This document shows positions 1 through 6,900 of a stretch of DNA of 34,616 nucleotides, in pieces. Source of the DNA: Hyphomicrobiales bacterium (GTDB lineage: Bacteria; Pseudomonadota; Alphaproteobacteria; Rhizobiales; Aestuariivirgaceae); the NCBI GenBank assembly GCA_025359215.1, contig JANYHE010000043.1, forward strand, positions 1-34,616. Reading direction: 5' to 3'. Position numbers and translations under genes: made by a program. The notes below the pieces were generated by a model. That model was given only the letters and a program-made list of their open reading frames with translations, did not search any database and was not told where the DNA came from. How positions within the stretch are numbered: the stretch's first letter is position 1; each line of letters opens with the position of its first letter.

Positions 1-1244
1 CTAAAGTCGCCCTTGAACATGCCACCGATTTGCGGAACCGTAACATGGCTTTCATCGGTGAAAACAATTGCGTTGTCCGGCAGATATTCAAACAATGTGG
101 GCGGCGGCTCGCCGGGCTTGCGGCCTGTGAGATAACGCGAATAATTTTCGATGCCAGCGCAGGAGCCGGTTGCCATCATCATTTCAATATCAAACATGGT
201 GCGCTGCTCAAGGCGTTGCGCCTCAAGAATGCGGCCCGCATTATTGAATTCTGTGAGGCGCAATTTCAGATCGTTCTTGATCCGCAGCACCGCTTGCTCC
301 AGCGTGGGCTTCGGCGTGATATAATGCGAGTTGGAATAGACTTTGACGTTTTCAAGCTCGGCCGTTTTGCGGCCCGTGAGCGGATCAAATTCAGAAATAT
401 TTTCGATCACATCGCCAAACAATGAAATGCGCCAGGCGCGATCTTCAAAATGCGATGGAAAAAGTTCAATGGTGTCGCCCCGCACACGGAATGAGCCGCG
501 CACAAAATTCTGGTCGTTGCGTTTGTAATGCAGCGCCACAAAATCATTGATCATGGCGCGTTGCTCAATGCACTGGCCTTTTTTGACTGTCACAGTCATG
601 GCGGAATACGTTTCCACGTCGCCAATGCCATAAATGCAGGAGACGGAGGCCACCACAATCACATCATCGCGCTCCAACAAGGCCCGCGTGGCTGAGTGGC
701 GCATGCGGTCGATCTGTTCATTGATGGACGACTCTTTTTCGATGTAGGTGTCGCTGCGGGCCACATAGGCTTCTGGTGTGTAATAATCGTAATAGGACAC
801 GAAATATTCGACAGCGCTGTTTGGAAAGAAATTCTGAAACTCGCCATAGAGCTGTGCGGCCAAGGTTTTGTTAGGGGCCATAATCAAAGCTGGGCGCTGG
901 GTGGCCTCGATAATTTTGGCCACCGTAAAAGTTTTGCCAGATCCGGTGACACCCAACAGAACTTGGTCACGCTCATGGGCTTGCACACCCGCCACCAACT
1001 CCGCAATGGCTGTGGGTTGATCACCTTTGGGCTCAAACGGCGAGACAACATCTAAGCGCCTTCCCCCTTCAGATTTGGGCGGCTTTGGCGGTTTATAAGG
1101 CACATAAGCGGGAATTGCCGTCTGCTCTGGCCGCAAGCCCGCCATCAAACCCGCAGCGGTTTCCGGCAGTTCATAACCTTCGATTGGCAATTGCGGCGCT
1201 TCTGCAAAGCCGCCTTCCTGACGTGAATGACCCATGACGCCCAT
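1..1244 (-). CDS. uvrB: Excinuclease ABC subunit UvrB (3' part beyond window)
   Basis: UvrB is the damage-verifying helicase-like subunit of nucleotide excision repair. It is loaded by UvrA and recruits UvrC. The frame stays open to base 1, so only about the first 414 residues are present. Visible motifs are the Walker A GVTGSGKT at residues 98-105, the beta-hairpin region YYDYYTPEAYV, and the Walker B-like TDESHV close to the cut edge. I placed the start at ATG 1244; a second ATG lies at 1235 and neither has a strong ribosome binding site. In E. coli UvrB the Walker A lies near residue 40, so this protein carries an extra N-terminal stretch of about 59 residues rich in Pro and Lys (PYKPPKPPKSEG). 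It lies 49 bases downstream of serB on the same strand, so the two may be co-transcribed. Identity is certain; the exact start is not. Confidence 0.95.
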   Translation of the reverse strand, partial: MGVMGHSRQEGGFAEAPQLPIEGYELPETAAGLMAGLRPEQTAIPAYVPYKPPKPPKSEGGRRLDVVSPFEPKGDQPTAIAELVAGVQAHERDQVLLGVTGSGKTFTVAKIIEATQRPALIMAPNKTLAAQLYGEFQNFFPNSAVEYFVSYYDYYTPEAYVARSDTYIEKESSINEQIDRMRHSATRALLERDDVIVVASVSCIYGIGDVETYSAMTVTVKKGQCIEQRAMINDFVALHYKRNDQNFVRGSFRVRGDTIELFPSHFEDRAWRISLFGDVIENISEFDPLTGRKTAELENVKVYSNSHYITPKPTLEQAVLRIKNDLKLRLTEFNNAGRILEAQRLEQRTMFDIEMMMATGSCAGIENYSRYLTGRKPGEPPPTLFEYLPDNAIVFTDESHVTVPQIGGMFKGDF

Positions 1245-1293
1245 ATAGGGCTTTGGTGGCGGTTTCGAAAGGGGTGCTGCTGACAGCAGTGTG

Positions 1294-2145
1294 TCAGTAG
1301 TCCACAAATTCGTCTTGTGTGTAGCCTTGTAGATAGAGCAATGCCGTGAGATTGCCGTGGTTGATCACATAGGGCGCTTGTTCCTGCACCTTTGGCTTGG
1401 CGTGGAGGGCCACACCCATTCCGGCGGCCAGCAGCATGGGAATGTCGTTGGCGCCGTCGCCCACTGCAAGGGTGCCCGCAATGGCGATGTTTTTTGCCTT
1501 GCAAATGCGATTGAGAGATTCAACTTTTGCTTCTTTACCTAAAATGGGCAAGGCAACTTGGCCGTTGAGTTTGCCGTTTTCGATGATCAGTGTGTTGGCG
1601 CGGTTCTCGTCAAAACCCAATGTTTTCGCCACATATGACGTGAAAGCAGTAAAGCCGCCTGAAACCAAAGCCGCATAAGCGCCATGGGCTTTCATTGTGG
1701 CAAGCAGGGCTTTGCCGCCTTCCATAAAAGTGATCCGTTCACGGATGACGTTTTGAATGACGCTTTCATCTAGGTTTTTTAGCAGGCTCACGCGTTCTTT
1801 GAGCGCGCCTTCAAAATCGAGCTCCCCGCGCATGGCACGGGCTGTGATGTCTTTGATATAATCACCCACACCGGCCACAACGCCCAGTTCATCAATGCAT
1901 TCTTGATGGATCATGGTGGAATCCATATCGGCAATGAGAAGCTTTTTGCGGCGGTTTGCTTTGGGCACGATATTCATATCAAGCGGCGCAGAATTGAAAC
2001 GCTGTTTGATATCGGCAGGAAACTGTTCAAACTCAACGGCTTCACCGCGCGACAACCATTTTGGCTGGCTGCCAACCTTGGCAATGATATCGTCAGTGAT
2101 TGCGCCAGAATTTGGGGCTGCTATGAGAACGAGAACAGACGTCAT
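1294..2145 (-). CDS. serB: Phosphoserine phosphatase SerB
   Basis: This HAD-family phosphatase makes L-serine from phosphoserine, the last step of the phosphorylated serine pathway, in the cytoplasm. The protein has 283 residues. An N-terminal ACT-like part (about 1-65) is followed by HAD motif I IADMDSTMIH, with nucleophile D73 and general acid D75. A later SGGFTAFT serine motif and the GDGANDIPML motif near the C-terminus complete the catalytic set. An upstream start at 2256 is possible in frame, but the family begins just before the LVLIA strand, which fixes the ATG at 2145. That ATG overlaps the start codon of miaA on the other strand, so each promoter must lie inside the other gene. Downstream, uvrB follows after 49 bases. 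Confidence 0.95.
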   Translation of the reverse strand: MTSVLVLIAAPNSGAITDDIIAKVGSQPKWLSRGEAVEFEQFPADIKQRFNSAPLDMNIVPKANRRKKLLIADMDSTMIHQECIDELGVVAGVGDYIKDITARAMRGELDFEGALKERVSLLKNLDESVIQNVIRERITFMEGGKALLATMKAHGAYAALVSGGFTAFTSYVAKTLGFDENRANTLIIENGKLNGQVALPILGKEAKVESLNRICKAKNIAIAGTLAVGDGANDIPMLLAAGMGVALHAKPKVQEQAPYVINHGNLTALLYLQGYTQDEFVDY

Positions 2146-3031
2146 GATGATCCAACCAAAACAAAAATCAGTGCTGCTTATTGCAGGCCCCACTGCCAGC
2201 GGCAAGTCGGCTGTTGCACTGCAGGCAGCACAGGCGCGCAATGGTGTGATTATCAATGCGGATTCAATGCAGGTTTATCGCGAATTGCGCATCCTCACTG
2301 CGCGACCATCAGCAGAGGATGAAGCGCAAACGCCGCACCGGCTTTACGGCACGGTGAGCGGGGCAGACCACTATTCTGTGGCGCAATGGCTGGCGGATGC
2401 AACGCATGAGATTGTTCGGTGTTGGGAGCAGGACAAACTGCCAATCATTTGTGGTGGCACCGGACTTTATTTTATGGCTCTTGAAAAGGGTTTAGCCAAA
2501 GTGCCGCCGATTGATGCGGGCATTCGCGAATATTGGCGCAAGTTCGAAGGCAATCTTCATGCAGAGCTTCATTCGCGTCATGCGCCAAGTGCTGAACGCC
2601 TGAATGCCGCAGATCGACAACGCTTGATCCGCGCACTAGAGGTTTTTGACAGCACAGGAAAACCGTTGAGACTTTGGCAGCAAGAAGCCGAGGAACATTC
2701 TCTGCTGAAGAACGTTATGGTGGAAAGGCATTATATGAATGTGGGGCGCGAAGAACTTTATGCGCGAGCAGATGAGCGATTTGACAAGATGATGGCGCAA
2801 GGCGCTTTAGAGGAAGTGAGGGCATTGCCACTCTTGGATGCTGCAATGCCTGTAATGAAGGCCATCGGGGTGCCGCAATTGAAGCGCTATTTGGATGGAG
2901 AACTGCTTTTGCCCGATGCAATTGCGTTCAGCAAAATTGCAACCCGCCACTATATCAAGCGCCAGAGCACCTGGTTTCGCGGGCAAATGAAACAGTGGGC
3001 GGTGGAGCCCTTAACGATTGGACACATATGA
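2144..3031 (+). CDS. miaA: tRNA dimethylallyltransferase MiaA
   Basis: MiaA transfers a dimethylallyl group to N6 of A37 in tRNAs that read UNN codons, which stabilises codon pairing. The product has 295 residues. The P-loop GPTASGKS is at residues 15-22, followed by INADSMQVYREL (the substrate and pyrophosphate region), ICGGTGLYF, and the RQRLIRALEV motif, all typical of the family. The P-loop position limits the start to ATG 2144 or the adjacent ATG 2147. Either one abuts or overlaps the serB start on the opposite strand. The C-terminal part (HYIKRQSTWFRGQ) contains the usual tRNA-contacting segment. Its TGA stop overlaps the ATG of the next gene (ATGA), so translation of the two is probably coupled. 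Confidence 0.95.
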   Translation: MMIQPKQKSVLLIAGPTASGKSAVALQAAQARNGVIINADSMQVYRELRILTARPSAEDEAQTPHRLYGTVSGADHYSVAQWLADATHEIVRCWEQDKLPIICGGTGLYFMALEKGLAKVPPIDAGIREYWRKFEGNLHAELHSRHAPSAERLNAADRQRLIRALEVFDSTGKPLRLWQQEAEEHSLLKNVMVERHYMNVGREELYARADERFDKMMAQGALEEVRALPLLDAAMPVMKAIGVPQLKRYLDGELLLPDAIAFSKIATRHYIKRQSTWFRGQMKQWAVEPLTIGHI

Positions 3032-3966
3032 AATTATTTAAAGCGGCTTTTTTGACTCTGGCCTTGTGCGTGTTCGCACACCCTGCAGTTTCGGCAACCC
3101 ATGGCCCAGCCGCATTCTTACGAAAAATTGACAGGCAACTCTGCGCCAAATTCACAAGCTTGAAATGTCACCGCAAAAAGGCGCCGCACATCAGTCCAAA
3201 AGCGAAAACATCGCCTGAAAAGCCCGCTTCACCACAAGCCCCCATGACGGCTGAACCCATTCCCAAGCCTGTTATGAAGCCTGAAATGTCGCAACCCAAA
3301 AAACTGCCTATGGTGCTTTCTCCAGCAAAGCCCTCTGTGGTTGCACCCGTTGTGCCTGCTGTCCTCCCTGTGCAACCTCCGGCTTCTGTTGCGATTCAGC
3401 AGGCCGATGATGGTGGATGTCTTGCAGTTTTGAAAACCAAAAAGGTGGATTATCAGGCCGTTGCCCAGCCCCCCGGATTGCCGGACTGTGTTGTGGTTCA
3501 ACCGGTGCAACTCAAATCAATTTTGGTGAACGGCGTTGTTTTGCAACTGCCAGATCATCCGATATTAAACTGCGCCTTTGCGGTTCATTTTGTGGAATGG
3601 ATGCAAGATTTGGGTGGGCCTGCTGCACTTGCAAAAGAGGGCTTTGCTCTCACGCAGCTTTACACAGGCCCGGGATATCAATGTCGCGGCCGCAATGGCG
3701 ATACATCGGCGAAAATCAGTGAGCATGGTTACGGTAATGCTGTTGACGTGGAGCGCATGAAATTTTCTGATGGTCAGGTTTTGCTCGTGCACGATGCGCT
3801 GGATCCGGCTGCTCGCGCTTATGAAACTTTAAAAGCCATCCGCGCTTCTGCCTGCGCTCGCTTTACCACCGTTTTGGGGCCGGGCTCCAATGAGGCCCAC
3901 CGAGAACACTTTCATTTTGACAGCGGTGTTCATGGCAAGTCTGGTACTTACAAGATTTGTGAGTGA
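3028..3966 (+). CDS. Secreted extensin-like C-terminal domain protein (PF06904-type)
   Basis: This 312-residue protein has a clear signal peptide (MKLFKAAFLTLALCVFAHPA, cleavage likely after VSA), so it should be exported. Residues about 50-125 form a Pro/Lys/Ala-rich linker. The C-terminal ~170 residues match the extensin-like C domain found in Rhizobiales, which resembles D-Ala-D-Ala carboxypeptidase M15 folds. The metal-site signatures HGYGNAVDV and HREHFHFD are visible, with several Cys (for example in the ILNCAF, YQCRG and SACARF segments) that may form disulfides. A role at the cell wall is inferred; no substrate is shown. The start at 3028 overlaps the miaA stop (ATGA) and is preferred over an upstream in-frame start at 2995, because only 3028 begins at the signal peptide. 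Confidence 0.85.
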   Translation: MKLFKAAFLTLALCVFAHPAVSATHGPAAFLRKIDRQLCAKFTSLKCHRKKAPHISPKAKTSPEKPASPQAPMTAEPIPKPVMKPEMSQPKKLPMVLSPAKPSVVAPVVPAVLPVQPPASVAIQQADDGGCLAVLKTKKVDYQAVAQPPGLPDCVVVQPVQLKSILVNGVVLQLPDHPILNCAFAVHFVEWMQDLGGPAALAKEGFALTQLYTGPGYQCRGRNGDTSAKISEHGYGNAVDVERMKFSDGQVLLVHDALDPAARAYETLKAIRASACARFTTVLGPGSNEAHREHFHFDSGVHGKSGTYKICE

Positions 3967-3981
3967 AGTGCTGACGCGAGA

Positions 3982-4386
3982 TCAATCAGGGGAATCGCCC
4001 AACATCACACATGATAAGTCGCCCTCTTTGCATAAAAGTCTGTTTTGAAGCTGTTCGGTGCGGGCTTCGGTGAGCTTGGTTCTGCAATCGAGAGTAATCA
4101 TGCTTGCAGCGCTGCCACCATCAGCGGCCACTTCATCTTGTTTGCATTCAGCATCGCGAAATGAAACCCATGCTCTTTGCGCCGCAACCAATGCGGCCTT
4201 CGGTTCTGGGTATTTTGAGTAGCCTTGCTTTAGCCGTCCATAAACATCATTCAATTCGCCATCGGCTTTTTCGAAATGAAAATTCGCGCAGTAATTCATG
4301 TCGGTTTGGGTTTGGGGGTCGTCACACATTTCGGCGAAAGCCTGTGAAGGAAAAGCAAGAAGGGCGATTATCAAAATGCGTTTCAT
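3982..4386 (-). CDS. DUF1311 / LprI-like periplasmic protein
   Basis: This 134-residue protein has a signal peptide (MKRILIIALLAFPSQAFA). The mature part begins with CDDPQTQTDMNYCA and has the family hallmark AQRAWVSFRDAEC at about residues 69-81, followed by CRTKLTEARTEQL. These match the DUF1311 family, also called LprI-like after a mycobacterial lysozyme inhibitor. Seven Cys in the mature part suggest disulfides in the periplasm. Function in alphaproteobacteria is not established, and lysozyme inhibition should not be assumed. Its ATG overlaps the stop of the preceding SRPBCC gene (ATGA), so the two form a small operon. It converges on the extensin-like gene with a 15-base gap. Confidence 0.8.
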   Translation of the reverse strand: MKRILIIALLAFPSQAFAEMCDDPQTQTDMNYCANFHFEKADGELNDVYGRLKQGYSKYPEPKAALVAAQRAWVSFRDAECKQDEVAADGGSAASMITLDCRTKLTEARTEQLQNRLLCKEGDLSCVMLGDSPD

Positions 4387-4787
4387 AAGGCTTCCACATG
4401 TTTTTTAAAGTTGTTCAGGATGGCTTGCCAGCCTTGGCGTTGCATGTCCTCTGAATTTTCAGTTTCAGCATCGAATGTTTCGTGGACAGTGACGCCTGAT
4501 GGTGTTGAGATAAATTCCACTTGCATGGTGCGGTCGCCGAATTGTGACTCGATGAGTTTGTGATGAACAACTTTGGTATATGTGCCTGCAAAATCAAAGC
4601 CGAAACTGCCATCTTTTGCCTCCATGCGCGAGGTGAATGCGCCGCCTTCACGCAAATCAACCGTTGATTTTGTAGTGTGCCAATCATCAGAAGCGGCATT
4701 CCACTGCATGATGTCGGCAGGCGAATTCCACGCCATCCACACCTGTTCGATGGTGGCGGCGATATTGGTTTGAATGGTAATTTTCAT
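4383..4787 (-). CDS. SRPBCC / AHSA1-domain protein
   Basis: The product has 134 residues and covers a single START-like SRPBCC domain of the AHSA1 (activator of Hsp90 ATPase 1-like) type. Visible features are the N-terminal strand ITIQTNIAATIEQVWMAW, the MQWNAASDDWHTTKS segment, and the C-terminal helix GWQAILNNFKKHVEAL. Such small cytoplasmic proteins have a hydrophobic pocket, but the ligand of this subgroup is unknown. The frame extends upstream to 4865, but the domain starts at ATG 4787, which has a GGGAG sequence upstream. It is followed by the DUF1311 gene with an ATGA overlap. It diverges from the ilv leader region, whose candidate promoter begins about 60 bases away. Confidence 0.8.
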   Translation of the reverse strand: MKITIQTNIAATIEQVWMAWNSPADIMQWNAASDDWHTTKSTVDLREGGAFTSRMEAKDGSFGFDFAGTYTKVVHHKLIESQFGDRTMQVEFISTPSGVTVHETFDAETENSEDMQRQGWQAILNNFKKHVEAL

Positions 4788-4846
4788 GGTTTTCAAGTTT
4801 CTCCCGAAATTTGAAAATAGAGCAATTTTTGAAACTGTGAAGCCCC

Positions 4847-4874
4847 TTGACAAAACCGTGGTCAACCCTACAAC
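4847..4874 (+). promoter_or_regulatory. Candidate sigma-70 type promoter of the ilv operon
   Basis: A perfect -35 hexamer TTGACA lies at 4847-4852. It is followed after 16 bases by TACAAC (4869-4874), which matches the TATAAT -10 consensus at four of six bases. The predicted start of transcription is near 4881, only two or so bases before the leader peptide ATG at 4883. The leader peptide would then be translated from a leaderless or nearly leaderless transcript, which agrees with the absence of any ribosome binding site before it. The promoter call is inference from sequence only. Confidence 0.55.
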
Positions 4875-4882
4875 TTGTATCC

Positions 4883-4936
4883 ATGAACAATATAATTATC
4901 GTCGTCGTGGGATCGCGTAGCACTGCGGAAGGTTAA
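4883..4936 (+). CDS. ilv operon leader peptide (attenuator control peptide)
   Basis: This 17-codon frame reads MNNIIIVVVGSRSTAEG followed by TAA. Three consecutive Ile codons (ATA, ATT, ATC) and three consecutive Val codons (GTC, GTC, GTG) sit directly after the start. Ile and Val are end products of the pathway whose first common enzyme is encoded 102 bases downstream. This is the standard design of a control peptide for transcription attenuation: ribosomes stall at the Ile/Val block when charged tRNAs are scarce. No Shine-Dalgarno sequence precedes the ATG. A strong stem and an intrinsic terminator follow before ilvB. It is too short for routine gene calling. Confidence 0.85.
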   Translation: MNNIIIVVVGSRSTAEG

Positions 4937-4962
4937 CTTTCCGGGCTAATTGGTGTTACGCG
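4914..4962 (+). promoter_or_regulatory. Attenuator stem (ribosome-sensitive arm of the ilv leader RNA)
   Basis: Bases 4914-4924 (CGCGTAGCACT) can pair with 4952-4962 (GGTGTTACGCG) over 11 positions including two G-U pairs. An inner hairpin pairs 4926-4930 with 4939-4943. The left arm lies within the leader peptide reading frame, just after the Val codons. A ribosome stalled at those codons would cover it and release the right arm. The classical attenuator logic predicts that the released segment then blocks the terminator at 4969-4992. The only antiterminator pairing I can find (4943-4947 with 4970-4974) is short, so the switch itself is inferred. Confidence 0.6.
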
Positions 4963-4968
4963 AAAGAC

Positions 4969-4992
4969 AGGCTCCTCTCAGGGGCCTTTTTT
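4969..4992 (+). terminator. Intrinsic terminator in the ilv leader (attenuator)
   Basis: A GC-rich hairpin has left arm AGGCTCC (4969-4975), a five-base loop, and right arm GGGGCCT (4981-4987), with one G-U pair. It is followed by a run of T (4987-4992). It lies between the Ile/Val leader peptide and the ilvB start at 5039. Its position and form are those of an attenuator terminator rather than the end of a gene. Confidence 0.8.
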
Positions 4993-5038
4993 ATTGCCGA
5001 AAATGACGATAAGAGACGAAACGAAACGAGGACTTGAT

Positions 5039-6811
5039 ATGGCTGCTGCTGAAATGATGACGGGTGCGGAAATGGTTCTTCGGGCTTTGGCCGACCACGG
5101 GGTTTCCCATGTGTTTGGTTATCCCGGTGGTGCGGTGCTGCCAATTTATGATGAATTTTTCCAGCAAGATAAAGTGAAGCACATTCTGGTGCGCCATGAG
5201 CAGGGGGCCACCCATATGGCTGAAGGTTATGCGCGGTCTACCGGCAAATGCGGTGTTGCACTTGCAACTTCTGGCCCTGGTGCCACCAATTGTGTGACCG
5301 GCCTTACCGATGCCATGCTTGATTCAATTCCAATGGTTTTAATCACGGGCCAAGTTCCAACGCATTTGATTGGCAGTGACGCTTTTCAAGAATGTGACAC
5401 TGTTGGCATTACACGCCCCTGCACAAAGCAGAATTGGCTGGTAAAAAATGTGAATGATCTCGCGCGCATTCTGCATGAAGCTTTTTATGTGGCCATGACA
5501 GGAAGACCCGGCCCGGTGGTTGTGGACATTCCTAAAGACGTGCAATTTGCCAAAGGCACCTATGTTGGGCCTGAAGGCATTATCGTAAAATCATACCAAC
5601 CAAAAAGCCAGCCTGATGAAAAGGCCGTTGCTGCTGCTGTGGCTTTAATTGCTACTGCTAAAAAGCCCTTGTTCTATACAGGCGGTGGTGTGATCAATTC
5701 TGGCGATAAAGCATCGGCCTTACTGCGCGAATTTGTGGCGCTGACAGGCATTCCGATTACGTCAACTTTAATGGGGCTTGGCGCTTATCCTGCGTCTGGC
5801 CCTGAGTGGCTTGGCATGCTGGGTATGCACGGCACTTACGAAGCCAATATGTGTATGCATGATTGCGACGTGATGATTAATGTGGGTGCGCGTTTTGATG
5901 ACCGCATTACGGGGCGCTTGGATGCGTTTGCGCCAAACTCCAAAAAGATTCACATCGATATTGATCCTTCGTCGATCAACAAAGTAGTGCGTGTGGATGT
6001 GCCAGTGGTGGCCGATGTGGCTGCAGCCCTTGAGGCCATGATCGCATTGTGGAAGAAGAATAATGCGAAGCTGGATCAAGCTGCGCTTGGTTCATGGAAG
6101 AAACAGATTGCCGATTGGAAATCGATCAACTCGCTGAAGTATCGCGCCAACTCTGACGTGATCATGCCGCAATATGCCATCGAGCGGCTTTATGAACTGA
6201 CCAAGAATATGGACACTTACATCACGACTGAAGTGGGCCAGCATCAAATGTGGGCGGCACAGTTTTACCGCTTTGAAAAGCCGAACCGCTGGATGACATC
6301 AGGTGGGCTTGGCACCATGGGTTATGGCTTGCCTGCGGCTGTGGGTGTGCAAGTGGCGCATCCAAAATCATTGGTGATTGATATTGCTGGTGATGCTTCC
6401 GTGCAAATGACTATGCAGGAATTTTCGACAGCTATTCAATATAAGCTCCCCATCAAGATTTTCATTTTGAACAATCAATATATGGGCATGGTGCGCCAGT
6501 GGCAGCAGTTGCTGCATGGCAACCGCATGAGTGAAAGCTATTCGGAAGCCTTGCCCGATTTTGTAAAATTGGCTGAAGCTTACGGTGGCGTTGGCTTCCG
6601 TTGCGAAAAGCCTGCCGACTTGGACGGCATGATTAAAGAAATGATTGTCTCACCTCACCCTGTGTTGTTTGATTGCCGCGTGGCTAATTTAGCTAATTGC
6701 TTCCCGATGATCCCTTCTGGCAAGGCGCATAATGAAATGCTGCTGGGTGAAAATGTGTCAGATGAAGATGTGGGCTCTGCCATTGATGCGCGAGGCAAAC
6801 AACTGGTTTAA
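5039..6811 (+). CDS. ilvB: Acetolactate synthase large (catalytic) subunit
   Basis: This ThDP-dependent enzyme condenses two pyruvates to acetolactate, or pyruvate with 2-oxobutyrate to acetohydroxybutyrate, the first common step of Val/Leu/Ile synthesis. The product has 590 residues. The N-terminal PYR domain contains FGYPGGAVLPIYD and the catalytic glutamate E54 in RHEQGA. A central FAD-binding-type domain (around residues 195-340) includes GARFDDRITGR. The C-terminal PP domain has the ThDP/Mg motif beginning GDASVQM and ending near NNQYMGMVRQWQQ. ATG 5039 has a GAGGAC ribosome binding site; an in-frame upstream start at 4994 falls at the terminator. In alphaproteobacteria the gene is also called ilvI. 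The regulatory subunit gene ilvN is not adjacent but follows after an intervening metalloprotease gene. Control by the upstream attenuator is likely. Confidence 0.96.
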   Translation: MAAAEMMTGAEMVLRALADHGVSHVFGYPGGAVLPIYDEFFQQDKVKHILVRHEQGATHMAEGYARSTGKCGVALATSGPGATNCVTGLTDAMLDSIPMVLITGQVPTHLIGSDAFQECDTVGITRPCTKQNWLVKNVNDLARILHEAFYVAMTGRPGPVVVDIPKDVQFAKGTYVGPEGIIVKSYQPKSQPDEKAVAAAVALIATAKKPLFYTGGGVINSGDKASALLREFVALTGIPITSTLMGLGAYPASGPEWLGMLGMHGTYEANMCMHDCDVMINVGARFDDRITGRLDAFAPNSKKIHIDIDPSSINKVVRVDVPVVADVAAALEAMIALWKKNNAKLDQAALGSWKKQIADWKSINSLKYRANSDVIMPQYAIERLYELTKNMDTYITTEVGQHQMWAAQFYRFEKPNRWMTSGGLGTMGYGLPAAVGVQVAHPKSLVIDIAGDASVQMTMQEFSTAIQYKLPIKIFILNNQYMGMVRQWQQLLHGNRMSESYSEALPDFVKLAEAYGGVGFRCEKPADLDGMIKEMIVSPHPVLFDCRVANLANCFPMIPSGKAHNEMLLGENVSDEDVGSAIDARGKQLV

Positions 6812-6826
6812 CCATAAATAACGAGC

Positions 6827-6844
6827 TGCAGCGGAAACGCTGCA
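6827..6844 (+). promoter_or_regulatory. GNRA-loop hairpin after ilvB
   Basis: A perfect seven-base stem TGCAGCG/CGCTGCA is closed by a GAAA tetraloop, 15 bases after the ilvB stop. There is no T tract after it, so it is not a standard terminator. It could stabilise the 3' end of the ilvB message or act in processing; that is inference. Confidence 0.5.
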
Positions 6845-6854
6845 CTTCGGCATG

Positions 6855-6893
6855 ACCCTTGCTGAAACCAACGCATCTGCGTTGGTAAAGGGT
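6855..6893 (+). promoter_or_regulatory. Hairpin enclosing the ribosome binding site of the metalloprotease gene
   Basis: An inner perfect stem of eight bases (6867-6874 with 6879-6886, loop ATCT) is extended by an outer stem ACCCTT (6855-6860) with AAGGGT (6888-6893). The AAGGG of the outer right arm is the best Shine-Dalgarno match for the TTG start at 6901, seven bases away. Folding would therefore hide the ribosome binding site and lower translation of the metalloprotease relative to ilvB. Confidence 0.6.
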
Positions 6894-6900
6894 TTGAGTT

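Noticed and set aside
1280-1297. Inverted repeat CTGACA/TGTCAG at the serB stop as a terminator
   Set aside because: Only six pairs with no T tract, and uvrB follows closely on the same strand.
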